The notes under the pieces are model-generated. The model was not told the DNA's origin and did no database searches. It saw only the letters and a list, made by a program, of their open reading frames with translations. DNA of 64,000 nt from Desulfosporosinus youngiae DSM 17734 (GTDB taxonomy: Bacteria; Bacillota; Desulfitobacteriia; Desulfitobacteriales; Desulfitobacteriaceae), in contig NZ_CM001441.1 in NCBI RefSeq assembly GCF_000244895.1, forward strand, positions 4,368,198 to 4,432,197, read 5' to 3'. This document shows positions 51,612 to 60,682 of the stretch, piece after piece (the first letter of the stretch is position 1; the number at the start of each line of letters is the position of its first letter). The position numbers and the translations under genes are program-made.

Positions 51612-53246
51612 CTAGCTCTGGGTTTGAGCCACCACGACACTTCCTCCGCAATATTTATTCCGAAGCAAGGGCTTTTCAATTTTTCCGGTAGGGTTGCGTG
51701 GAACTTCATTAAATATTATTCGGCGTGGGCGTTTATAGCGCGGCAGTGACGAACAGAACTCCATTATTTCTCCTTCTGTGCACTTGCAACCCTGCTTCAG
51801 TTCTATAATAGCCGCTGCAATTTCTCCCAGACGCTGATCGGGCAGGCCAATGACAGCTACATCTTTGATCAAATTATGCCCCCGGAGAAAATCCTCGATC
51901 TGTACCGGGTAGAGATTTTCGCCGCCACTGATAATCACATCTTTCTTACGGTCTACCAAATAAATGAAGCCATCTTCATCCATACGGGCCATATCACCGG
52001 TAAAGAGCCAATTATCTTTGAGTACGGCCGCAGTTGCTTCCGGGTCGTTATAATAACATTTCATTATTCCAGGCCCTTTCACAACCAATTCGCCCACCTC
52101 GCCCTGTGACACAGGGCAGCCCGATTCGTCCGCAATCATAGCTTCCCAATTGTAACCAGGTTTCCCGATTGCCCCGACTTTGTGAATGTTTTCCGTGCCA
52201 AGATGGACACAACCCGGTCCGATAGATTCGCTCAAACCATAGTTCGTGTCATAGAGATGGTTGGGGAAGTATTTTTTCCAGCGGTTAATCAGGCTGGGCG
52301 GAACCGGTTGGGCACCGATATGCATCAGCCTCCATTGGTCAAGCTTATAATTCTCCAGCTTGACATCTCCTCTTTCAATGGCATCGAGAATATCCTGAGC
52401 CCAGGGCACAAGAAGCCAAACTATGGTGACATTTTCTTCGGAAACCGCTTTCAATATCCATTGGGGTTTAACTCCGCGCAGCAAAACAGCTTTGCTTCCG
52501 GCCAGAAGACTGCCGAACCAATGCATTTTTGCGCCAGTATGATAAAGCGGCGGGATACACAGGAAATTATCCTCCCGCATCTGACCGTGATGATTTTGTT
52601 CCGTATAGCATGATGATACCAGACTAAGATGATTATGGAGAATCGCTTTGGGAAAACCTGTCGTCCCGGAGGAAAAGTAAATGGCCGCATTATCGTCTTC
52701 GCCAAGGGTGATCTGGGGATCTAACGCCGAGCGATCCGCTGTAAGCTGTTCATAGCTTTCCGCAAAAGAGGGGCAGCCTTCTCCTACAAAGAAGCTTAGT
52801 TCAACCTTAGGAATCTGATCACAGATCATTTCTACACGGTCAATAAATTCCGGGCCAAAGACTAATGCATCGGCTTCCGCTAATTCCAAACAGTATTTAA
52901 TTTCCTCTGCGGCATAGCGATAATTTAAAGGAACAGCCAAGGCGCCGGTTTTAAGAACACCGAAATAAATAGGCAGCCATTCCAGACAATTCATCAATAA
53001 GATGGCAACTTTATATCCTTTTTTAACCCCCCTGTTTAGGAGAAGATTGGCAAATCGGTTAGCCTTCTCGTCAAACTCACGCCAAGTCATCTCCCGCCGG
53101 AATTCCGCCGTCGGATTAGGTTCTATCAATTCAAACTCACGCCAGGTAATTTCACGCTTTTCCTGCAGCTCCGGATTGATTTCAATCAGGCTGATATCAT
53201 CACCATAGAGTCTGGCGTTACGAGAAAGGATTTCTGTTATAAGCAT
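51612..53246 (-). CDS. Acyl-CoA synthetase (AMP-forming)
   Basis: The 544-residue ANL enzyme activates a carboxylic acid to its acyl-CoA. The AMP motif is YFSSGTTGFPKAILHNH, followed by NYGLSESIGPG, the hinge LFTGDMARMDEDGF, LVDRKKDVIISGGENLYP and the catalytic lysine in NPTGKIEKP. The N-terminus holds a near-repeat (REITWREFE then REMTWREFDEKANR). The acid substrate is unknown. Class: medium/long-chain fatty-acid-CoA ligase. Confidence 0.9.
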   Translation of the reverse strand: MLITEILSRNARLYGDDISLIEINPELQEKREITWREFELIEPNPTAEFRREMTWREFDEKANRFANLLLNRGVKKGYKVAILLMNCLEWLPIYFGVLKTGALAVPLNYRYAAEEIKYCLELAEADALVFGPEFIDRVEMICDQIPKVELSFFVGEGCPSFAESYEQLTADRSALDPQITLGEDDNAAIYFSSGTTGFPKAILHNHLSLVSSCYTEQNHHGQMREDNFLCIPPLYHTGAKMHWFGSLLAGSKAVLLRGVKPQWILKAVSEENVTIVWLLVPWAQDILDAIERGDVKLENYKLDQWRLMHIGAQPVPPSLINRWKKYFPNHLYDTNYGLSESIGPGCVHLGTENIHKVGAIGKPGYNWEAMIADESGCPVSQGEVGELVVKGPGIMKCYYNDPEATAAVLKDNWLFTGDMARMDEDGFIYLVDRKKDVIISGGENLYPVQIEDFLRGHNLIKDVAVIGLPDQRLGEIAAAIIELKQGCKCTEGEIMEFCSSLPRYKRPRRIIFNEVPRNPTGKIEKPLLRNKYCGGSVVVAQTQS

Positions 53247-53341
53247 TTTGCTGATTCCTCCAATTACGTTTAAAAACTATATTAAATGAGCCCGCTCTGC
53301 CTGCTCTGTCACTGAGCCTTTAGCAATAATTTTTGGGAAAT

Positions 53342-53367
53342 AAAAAAACTCCCGAATATAGGAGTTT
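53342..53367 (-). terminator. Terminator of the PucR-type gene
   Basis: AAACTCC and GGAGTTT with an 8-base loop are followed on the minus strand by TTTTTTT. It lies 370 bp after the PucR stop; the rest of 53247-53733 is AT-rich and shows no gene. Confidence 0.7.
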
Positions 53368-53733
53368 AGAAAGCTGTGAAAATACCCGCAATCCGCAGCA
53401 AAAACGGATAGGGCACGACATTCCCATGTTCTACCATCCTACAATGTCCTACTTTTTTGAAATTGCCTATTAACCAGGGATTCCTACATTACCTACATAC
53501 CACATTACTTACTGTTGCAACTCCCTGCATCCCTGCAGAACATCCAGCTGCACAGTGACCATTACATACTATAAGTATGCTCTACATAAACAAAATACCA
53601 TACTTCACTGTTAAAATCCAGTTAATATTTTTTCCAAAGCCGACAATACCTTTTAAAACTCCCATACCATTGATTATCGCTCTCTAAACACTTACTTTTG
53701 GAATTTCTAACCATGCTTGGCTTTGACTGCTTT

Positions 53734-55398
53734 TTACATCCCCTCTTTGCCAAGCAAATGGATAATTTTCAAACCCATTTCGATTTCCAGGCGATGTTCA
53801 TTGATCTCCAGATCCATTCCGGTCAATGCTTTAATCCGCTCCAGCCGGTAGAGTATGGTTTTATAGTGTATGAACAGCTTTTTGGCTGCTTTACTTGCAT
53901 TTCCATTACAGTCCAGGAAAATTTCCAGAGTTTTTAGAAGATCTGTTTCATTGACTTTATCATGCTCTATCAATTTAAGCAGTGATTTTGGGACATAATT
54001 TTGTAATTCATCTTGTTTGGCAAATTTGCAAAGTATACGAAATATACCCAGCTCGGAAAAAACCCCGATAACGTTTTGCCCTTGAATCATACGACCAAAG
54101 GTGATCGCATCTTGGGCTTCTTTAAAACTCCGCGGAATTTCGTGAACCTTTAGGGCGGCATCTCCAATTCCTATGGCCACAGAGACTTTCTTAACTTTAT
54201 TTCTAATTTGTTCCTGAATCTCTTTACCTGTCTTCTTTATCACTTCCAAGAGCCCGTTTTGGTCGCCTGGCGACGGCCACAACAGGACGATGGCATCATT
54301 TTTAGTCCCTAGGATATAATTTTTGGTATGTTTTCTGACAGCACCCGTAATTATCGAAACGACATCAGATTTCAGCCCTTGCAAATACATCTTATCCGGA
54401 CTATCTTTGCTTTTAGCTAAAATCCCGTCGATGTTATCTATATTAAAAAGGACAATCGTATATGGCTTAGACAAGTCCCAGCCAATTAACGCAGCCCGCT
54501 CCAGCGTATTATTTAACCCTATGTTCCCGGTTATCAGGTTCTCCAGAAGATCATTTTGGAATTTCTGTTCAACTTCCTGTACAGCTACTTTCTTAACTAA
54601 GTCAAGAGTTACGACGGTAGCCGCGTGTTCTAAACAAATCAAATCCATTTCTTGAAGTCGTTTATGCAATTCTGCCACCGTCAGGTAAGCTTTTACTTGA
54701 TTAAACGCCCGGATCGGTACGACAACCTGAGGAACGGGTTCCTCTCCTAAGGCCGGGTATTGCACCATTTGCCGGTAAAACGATAGTTTATCATTCAAAC
54801 TCTCTCGATTATATAGATCTTCTACTTCAACAAACGTTTCAAGCTGGGGATCTGTCGTGCTCATGCTTTTAAAATTACGATCATATACGGCAACTGGGTT
54901 GCCAATTAATTCTTCCAAAGTTTTAATAATCGTCTCAAGACCTATGCAATGCAACGCCAGAGCCGTAAACCGCTCTTGAATAACTTTGTAGTAATTTAAT
55001 TTAACGACTTGATTATTAAAAAGTTCGGCCATAATAGGATACATTACATCAACAAAGCGCACATTGGGCTCAAGTTCTATAATGGGTACTCCATATTGAT
55101 TGGCCGCTTCAATCATATCCTCCGGGATATGGTCAACAAAACGTCCAACTTTAATGGCAATAGCCGCTACACCTTTATCTGCCAGTTTTTTGACGAAATC
55201 GTCATAGTTTAAGGTTCCTACAGGAGCGGCATACAAACTGGTAAGGAGTAACTCTCCCCCGGCCAGCCAGTTTACAATATCCGGTGCTTCAATAATGGTA
55301 ACACCTTTAACTACATTATCCAGCCTTTGATGACCCGCCACAATTTCCGACGTACTTAAGGGGCCAATTCTCATAGCATTTTTTACTGTAATCTCCAA
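53734..55398 (-). CDS. pucR: PucR-family regulator of allantoin/purine use
   Basis: The 554-residue protein has an N-terminal PucR domain (ITVKNAMRIGPLSTSEIVAG, WLAGGELLLTSLYA), a central GGDEF-like divergent region and the C-terminal PucR HTH (LDCNGNASKAAKKLFIHYKT, TLLYRLERIKALTG-like). TTG 55398 is chosen because GGTGG lies just upstream; GTG 55413 is also possible. It heads the ureide catabolic genes and probably activates them when allantoin or another purine product is present. Confidence 0.88.
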   Translation of the reverse strand: MEITVKNAMRIGPLSTSEIVAGHQRLDNVVKGVTIIEAPDIVNWLAGGELLLTSLYAAPVGTLNYDDFVKKLADKGVAAIAIKVGRFVDHIPEDMIEAANQYGVPIIELEPNVRFVDVMYPIMAELFNNQVVKLNYYKVIQERFTALALHCIGLETIIKTLEELIGNPVAVYDRNFKSMSTTDPQLETFVEVEDLYNRESLNDKLSFYRQMVQYPALGEEPVPQVVVPIRAFNQVKAYLTVAELHKRLQEMDLICLEHAATVVTLDLVKKVAVQEVEQKFQNDLLENLITGNIGLNNTLERAALIGWDLSKPYTIVLFNIDNIDGILAKSKDSPDKMYLQGLKSDVVSIITGAVRKHTKNYILGTKNDAIVLLWPSPGDQNGLLEVIKKTGKEIQEQIRNKVKKVSVAIGIGDAALKVHEIPRSFKEAQDAITFGRMIQGQNVIGVFSELGIFRILCKFAKQDELQNYVPKSLLKLIEHDKVNETDLLKTLEIFLDCNGNASKAAKKLFIHYKTILYRLERIKALTGMDLEINEHRLEIEMGLKIIHLLGKEGM

Positions 55399-55536
55399 TG
55401 CTGCCACCACCAAAGCGTTTATTTAAGTTCGATGTTCAAGTTTTATGTAGCGAAGAAGAACTTATTCAAAACCTTTTGGGAATTACGAGGTCCGATTTAA
55501 TCATCGAGCCTCGTATCCTGTTTAGCTAATTCTATT

Positions 55537-56298
55537 TTACAACTTAATGTCGCGATTACAATCTTTAGTGTAGATATAGGTGGCAGGCGTTCTTCCCGTC
55601 CCATAAAAAGCCTGTGGAACGTAAGGGCCAAAATAGATGAAGTCTCCGGTTTTTACAGGAATCCATTTGTCGTCAATTAAATACATGCCCTCTCCCTCCA
55701 GGAAATAGAGTCCATGTTCCTGAACGTGAGTTTCTGCAAAAGGGTGACAGGCCCCGGGATAAAAGCTAAGGGTATGAAAATTAACATCAAAACCCAATTC
55801 TGAAGGGAGCAGGTTTTGAATTCGGACGTTTTCCATATCATCATAAGCTTCATTAGGGATATCATTTAGATTGCCCTCAATGATTCTGGCTTCATACCCG
55901 GTTAAGGGAAGATAGCGTTGTTTATAGAGAATAAGGGTCCAAGGTTCGGAGCCTGCATTTTTCAAACCTACTCCCAAGGAAGCAGGTGCAAAAACAAAGC
56001 CGCCATTTGTAAGTTCGTAGGTTTCACCTTCTATGGTTACAGTACCCGCTCCACCCCTGCAATAAACAAACGTTTCGATACCATCTTCTTTAAAATCCCA
56101 TGCTGTACCGCCGCCCGGCAATACTTCAACTGTATACATGGCAAATTTCGCTCCTAACTCAGGAGATGCGATGATACTTGTATTACAGTTTTCCAAATTT
56201 GGGATAACGTTTTTTACACGTCCTTCCGGCGGGATCAATGCATATCTGCCATGTTGGATAACAGCTCTCGTTGCTAACGGCTCACTTGGGTAACCCAT
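55537..56298 (-). CDS. allE: (S)-ureidoglycine aminohydrolase
   Basis: The enzyme releases ammonia from ureidoglycine to give ureidoglycolate. The 253-residue bicupin matches family length and motifs: VLPGGGTAWDFKEDGIETFV in the first cupin and, in the second, the metal-binding FAETHVQEHGLYFLEGEGMY with Glu/His/Gln/His ligands, ending with FIYFGPYVPQAFYGTGR. AAGGAGAGG precedes ATG. It lies between pucR and allA and fits the ureide pathway. Confidence 0.92.
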   Translation of the reverse strand: MGYPSEPLATRAVIQHGRYALIPPEGRVKNVIPNLENCNTSIIASPELGAKFAMYTVEVLPGGGTAWDFKEDGIETFVYCRGGAGTVTIEGETYELTNGGFVFAPASLGVGLKNAGSEPWTLILYKQRYLPLTGYEARIIEGNLNDIPNEAYDDMENVRIQNLLPSELGFDVNFHTLSFYPGACHPFAETHVQEHGLYFLEGEGMYLIDDKWIPVKTGDFIYFGPYVPQAFYGTGRTPATYIYTKDCNRDIKL

Positions 56299-56484
56299 GG
56301 ATAACCTCTCCTTTTAAATTTAATAATAATATTGAATAGTCATATATTCGTGGCTTGACCTGAGGAGACCTTTGGCATAAATGGTTAAAATCAAGCGGTT
56401 ATGACTACCATTATTGGATAGTGTGTTACTTTATAATGCGTTATCCATCCATCAATTATAAACTTGCTGTCTTTATAGAGTAGG

Positions 56485-56880
56485 ATAGCCCTCCATGCCG
56501 CTGGCGCGGCACCATCTGACGATGAAAATGCGAGTCGTCTTTTGTAGCCTGCCATGCCGCTGATGCAACACCAGCAGAGGATGAAAATGAGAGCGCTCTC
56601 TGGTCGGGTAGCTTCGCCCACATCCGCTCACCGCAGCATTCCGAGGCTCACCCACTCGCCGGTGCGGGACTCCGCCAAACCTCCGGGTAATACCTTGTAA
56701 GATGTGAACCCGTGGCTCCGTCTCCCCGCACCGTCTTGTGGGCTTTTACTGCCTCTCCATGCAATGGGTTCGCTTCTGTGGACGAAGCTGCCCTGCTCGC
56801 GGGTCTGGGGATTATTCCGCATGTCTTTAGGGTCTTTTAATTTTTCGCCGTTAACGCAGCACCATCAGAAGATGAAAAAG
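56485..56880. repeat. Structured non-coding repeat, copy 2
   Basis: The core 56605-56795 matches copy 1 at about 85 percent by eye, including the outer stem (GGGTAGCTTCGCCCAC with GTGGACGAAGCTGCCC) and the inner stem (CCCACTCGCCGGTGCGGGA with CCCCGCACCGTCTTGTGGG). Flanking 45-bp units occur twice on the left (56485 and 56544) and in degraded form on the right (56845). Short frames through it are not conserved between copies. It fills the gap between allE and allA; the remaining 56299-57113 DNA shows no gene. Confidence 0.85.
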
Positions 56881-57113
56881 ATTCCACGAAGCCTTACCAG
56901 CCCCCCAAAGTTCTGCTTACATTCCCAACAAACTGGCTGAAGGAGCGCTTGTCTGCTAAGCTAAATGCCCGAGATCATCCAATTTAGAAAACTAGGATAA
57001 AGAATCATCTTCACTCTCATCAATAGTGGTAAAAGGATAATTCTCTAGAACGACTAATTATATATAGACACAACTGCCTTGCGAAACTGAAATTGAAAGG
57101 GGACATCTCTGAA

Positions 57114-57635
57114 ATGAATCGCATAATTAAAGTCGAACCTTTTAGCAAAGAAGCCTTTGCACCTTACGGGCATGTGCTTATGCGGGAGCCGGGAGTGCCC
57201 CCTATTAAGACTTCGCCTCCGGTTTTTGCCGACCGAATACCCTTTGAAGTGGATGACGGTGGGGCTGAATTCGTTTATGCTTTACTTAAACGTAAGGAAT
57301 TTAAGTTTTCAGCGTTAGAACGCCACTTGAAAGTTACACAAGGATTCTTCCCCCTCTTTGGCGGGCCGGCCATTATTAGTGTTGCACCGGCAACCGACCC
57401 GAATGACCTTGAAGCTCTTCCTTCACCAGATTCTGTACGATGCTTCTTACTGGAAAGTTACACTGCCTTTGTCATTCATCGTGGAGTGTGGCACGGAACT
57501 ATTCTTCCCCTGGAAGAGTCGTTTGGGTATATTCTTGCTACACGAAAAGAGACTACCGATGATTCCATCGACCCCCTCTATGATGGGGATTGCCAGATTC
57601 GCGATCTTGGGGTAACGTTTGAGATTCAGCTTTAA
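57114..57635 (+). CDS. allA: Ureidoglycolate lyase
   Basis: The enzyme splits ureidoglycolate into glyoxylate and urea. The 173-residue protein has family motifs: EAFAPYGHVL near the start, HLKVTQGFFPLFGGPAII, and the active-site region AFVIHRGVWHGTILPLEESF, typical of PF04115 proteins. ATG 57114 has AAAGGGGA about 10 bases upstream; the TTG at 57093 would start inside the ribosome site. It is divergent from allE and convergent with the permease gene. Confidence 0.92.
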   Translation: MNRIIKVEPFSKEAFAPYGHVLMREPGVPPIKTSPPVFADRIPFEVDDGGAEFVYALLKRKEFKFSALERHLKVTQGFFPLFGGPAIISVAPATDPNDLEALPSPDSVRCFLLESYTAFVIHRGVWHGTILPLEESFGYILATRKETTDDSIDPLYDGDCQIRDLGVTFEIQL

Positions 57636-57662
57636 TGAATGCTCTTAATTTATAAACATCTG

Positions 57663-57706
57663 CAAGATGCCGGTTCCGATACGCGGGAATCAGCATCTTG
57701 TCTTTT
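57663..57706 (+). terminator. Terminator of allA
   Basis: CAAGATGC and GCATCTTG enclose a 22-base loop with inner pairs and are followed by TCTTTTT. Confidence 0.85.
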
Positions 57707-57741
57707 TGCCCCCCTCTCACCTGGATAAGTTAAATATCAAC

Positions 57742-57758
57742 AACCCCGTCCCCCTGAC
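57742..57758. repeat. Single arm of the REP-like sequence
   Basis: AACCCCGTCCCCCTGAC is the exact reverse complement of the arm at 36691-36707. The second arm is not present here. Confidence 0.5.
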
Positions 57759-57775
57759 ATGCTTGATTACAAAGC

Positions 57776-57818
57776 AAAAAGGTATAATTCCCTCGGCAAT
57801 ACCGGGATCATACCTTTT
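57776..57818 (-). terminator. Terminator of the ureide operon
   Basis: AAAAGGTAT(AAT) CCC and GGG ATACCTTTT form an interrupted stem, followed on the minus strand by TTTTTGC. It lies 56 bp past the permease stop. Confidence 0.7.
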
Positions 57819-57874
57819 ACTTTCCTGCACAGGACATTTGTTATGAAGATGTTTATGCTTCAATAGGTTTGGAA

Positions 57875-59263
57875 TTATTCAAAAATCGTACCCTTTTTGA
57901 ATTTGGAGTCTTTAAAGGCATACTTCATCAGAAGAATATAGGCAATACCCGCCACGACAACTCCGATAACCCAGGCCAGCTCTACTTTCATAAAGGCTGC
58001 TCCGGCACCGATCAGCATTGCCAGTACTGCGGCCGGATTATATCCGGCAAAGGGACCGTTTTCGTCATACAGATCTGCAATGTTTACTTTTTGTTTTCTT
58101 ATAATATAGTATTCGATTAACAAAATTGAAACTATCGGGCCTAAGAATGCGGAATAGATTAGGATGAACATTCCCAGACCTTTTGCCGAAGAATCCTGGA
58201 CAAGCACCCAGGGGAAAGAACCTAGGGCAAGCAGTCCGGTTATGGTAACAGCAACTTTGTATTTTAGTTTTGTGAGCAGCGTAATGACATAGGTCGGCGG
58301 AATAATATTGGCAACCATGTTCACTGCAATAGCACCCATCACAATAAATGCTGAAACAAAGACGGTAATATAAGGGTTATTTACTACGATTGCAAAGGCT
58401 TTCACCGGATTAGAGATACCGGTTGCGGAAGCAAGCATTGCTCCGATGGCAAGTACGAAGCCGTAGGCTATTAAAATAGGGAGAAAGTATAAGAATCCGC
58501 GTTTCGCGTCGCTAATACCCGCTTTGAGCTCTCTTGAATAGTCTGCCGCACTTAAGAAGATCGCTGCATAATTTCCCATGAACATCATGATGAAGGCAAA
58601 GAACGGCAAGCCCCATGAGCCTTTGGCCTGAACCCATTTTTCAACGATAACAGCGCTATGATCTTTGAGGAGAATCGTAAATACATAGACAAGTGCCAGC
58701 ATAATAACAATCGATGTAAGGGATTCCACCCATTTAATGGCATGGAAACCGTACAGTGACAGGGCAATTTGCACGAACTGAAGTACTACAAAGCAAATGA
58801 CAACACTGTCAAAGCTGCCGCCTGTAAGAACTTTGGCAATTTCATTTAGGGCAGTGCCGCCGATCCAGCTTTGAAAACCATACCAAACGATAGCGGGAAT
58901 ACCACGTAAAAGTGAGGAAATGACGGACCCTTTAACCCCGAAAGACATTCTGAGCTGTACAACATAGGGGATTCCCGTTCTATATCCCAGCCGGTCATTT
59001 AAAGCAAAAACAGTCGAAATAATCCCAATCGCGATAACCGCCGCGGCAAAGGTTTGAAAGAGGTTCAGCGTTGCGATTCCTGCGACAACCAAACTCGCCC
59101 CCAGGGTCATATTCCCTAAATTGACACCGTCGCCGATCCACATAAACATATAGTCTAAGGGACCTACCGTTCTGCCCTCTTTACTTTTCGGTTTAAGTGA
59201 TTCATCGACACCCGGTGCATGTTGGATCTGTGTTTCAGCGGAAACGTGACTTTCTGTAGCCAT
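57875..59263 (-). CDS. NCS1-family allantoin permease
   Basis: The 462-residue protein has twelve membrane helices and the NCS1 profile (DYMFMWIGDGVNLGNMTLGA, IPYVVQLRMSFGVKGSVI, IVWYGFQSWIGG, YIITVFVSAFIVMGAIAVNM-like stretch). The same family holds allantoin permeases PucI/YbbW. The position behind two allantoinase genes makes allantoin the likely substrate. AAAGGAG precedes ATG. Confidence 0.9.
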   Translation of the reverse strand: MATESHVSAETQIQHAPGVDESLKPKSKEGRTVGPLDYMFMWIGDGVNLGNMTLGASLVVAGIATLNLFQTFAAAVIAIGIISTVFALNDRLGYRTGIPYVVQLRMSFGVKGSVISSLLRGIPAIVWYGFQSWIGGTALNEIAKVLTGGSFDSVVICFVVLQFVQIALSLYGFHAIKWVESLTSIVIMLALVYVFTILLKDHSAVIVEKWVQAKGSWGLPFFAFIMMFMGNYAAIFLSAADYSRELKAGISDAKRGFLYFLPILIAYGFVLAIGAMLASATGISNPVKAFAIVVNNPYITVFVSAFIVMGAIAVNMVANIIPPTYVITLLTKLKYKVAVTITGLLALGSFPWVLVQDSSAKGLGMFILIYSAFLGPIVSILLIEYYIIRKQKVNIADLYDENGPFAGYNPAAVLAMLIGAGAAFMKVELAWVIGVVVAGIAYILLMKYAFKDSKFKKGTIFE

Positions 59264-59319
59264 GTAGCACCCAACTCCTTTTCTCTTTACATTTCTCTGT
59301 ATTTTGATTGGGGAGTAAT

Positions 59320-60669
59320 TTATAAATTGGGTCTTAGATGTTTGCCGATAGGCTTTGAGACAATCTTTCCATCCTTGAAAACGGTTGTCCCTCTGAGAAT
59401 AGTTTGGGTCACTGTCCCACGGAAGCGGTCACCTACATAAGGGCTTACTTTATGCAAATAGAAGAGATCGTCTGCCTGCAAGGTGAATTCCTTATTCAAG
59501 TCTACCAGGGCGAAGTCCCCATCGCAGCCAAGGGCGATTTTGCCTTTTCCCTGGATGCCAAATATCTCGTTAACATTTTGGGAGGTCAGTTTGGCAATAT
59601 TCCCAAGGGGAAACTTTCTGTCATGGTAGGCATGAGTAAGCAGGCCTTGAAGGGTCGTTTGACAAGCAGATATTCCACCCCAAACCTTTAAAAACTCTCC
59701 ATCTTTCAGCTTCGGATCGCAGGGCGAATGGTCCGAGGAAACAAAAGCGATCTCGCTGTTAAATAATTTTGCCCACATCTTCGTTTGGTTTTCAGTATCG
59801 CGAATGGGCGGAGAGCATTTTGCGACGGTTCCCATCCGCTCTACGTCGTCATCCGTAAGAATTAAATAGTGCCCAATGGTCTCGCAAGTTACGTCAACTC
59901 CCCGGCTTCTTGCTTGTGTGACAAGCTCGATAGCCTTTGCCGTGCTGATATGAGCAATGATTAATTTACAGCCGGTCTGCTCTGCGATTGAAATCATGCG
60001 GGAGACATTTTCTATTTCCGTAATGGGGGGACGTGCCGCAAAATAATCCCGGACTGTGGTTTTATGATTGGCAAGGGCAAGGGCTGTCAAATCTTTGGTA
60101 ATTTCAGCATTCTCACAATGAACCATCAGCGGCAAGCCAAGCTTCTTTAATGTTTCCATACCGACTAAGGCTGTATAATCATCCATTCTTTCAAACTCAT
60201 CAATACCACTATGACAGGAAAAAGCTTTGAAACCTACAACACCGCACTCTGCCAGCTCTTCAAGCTTATCCAGATTTTTGGGAGTAAGCCCGCCCCAAAA
60301 TCCATAATCGACTAAAGAGTCCTGCTGGGCTACAGCAAGCTTAGCCTTAAAGTTTTTGGCATCAAGCGTACAAGGGCTGCAATTCAGCGGCATATCAAAG
60401 TAGGCCACACCGCCGCCCGCTGCCAGGGCACTGCTTCCGGTGGTGATGGTTTCCCAATCCGTTCTTCCCGGATCATTAAAATGCACATGCCCGTCTGTGG
60501 TGCCGGGAAAGACATAACTTCCTGCGGCGTCAATGGTTTCTTGGGCACTGCCGGAGATTTCCCCGGCTATTTCTACGATCTTTTCATCACAGACCGCAAC
60601 ATCCGCTTTTTTTACGCCCTCCGGACAAACAAGCAGCCCGTTTCGAAGGATTAAATCATATCTGCTCAA
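59320..60669 (-). CDS. Allantoinase / cyclic amidohydrolase, paralogue 1
   Basis: The 449-residue TIM-barrel amidohydrolase has the metal ligands DGHVHFNDPG, the carboxylated lysine in VGFKAFSCHSG, IIAHISTAKAIELV and the final VSSDHSPCDPKLK aspartate. This matches allantoinase (AllB), which opens allantoin to allantoate. The start is TTG 60669 with AAGGGGGG upstream. It is 13 bp from a second allantoinase-like gene, so one may have another cyclic ureide as substrate. Confidence 0.88.
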   Translation of the reverse strand: MSRYDLILRNGLLVCPEGVKKADVAVCDEKIVEIAGEISGSAQETIDAAGSYVFPGTTDGHVHFNDPGRTDWETITTGSSALAAGGGVAYFDMPLNCSPCTLDAKNFKAKLAVAQQDSLVDYGFWGGLTPKNLDKLEELAECGVVGFKAFSCHSGIDEFERMDDYTALVGMETLKKLGLPLMVHCENAEITKDLTALALANHKTTVRDYFAARPPITEIENVSRMISIAEQTGCKLIIAHISTAKAIELVTQARSRGVDVTCETIGHYLILTDDDVERMGTVAKCSPPIRDTENQTKMWAKLFNSEIAFVSSDHSPCDPKLKDGEFLKVWGGISACQTTLQGLLTHAYHDRKFPLGNIAKLTSQNVNEIFGIQGKGKIALGCDGDFALVDLNKEFTLQADDLFYLHKVSPYVGDRFRGTVTQTILRGTTVFKDGKIVSKPIGKHLRPNL

Positions 60670-60682
60670 CGTTTATCCCCCC

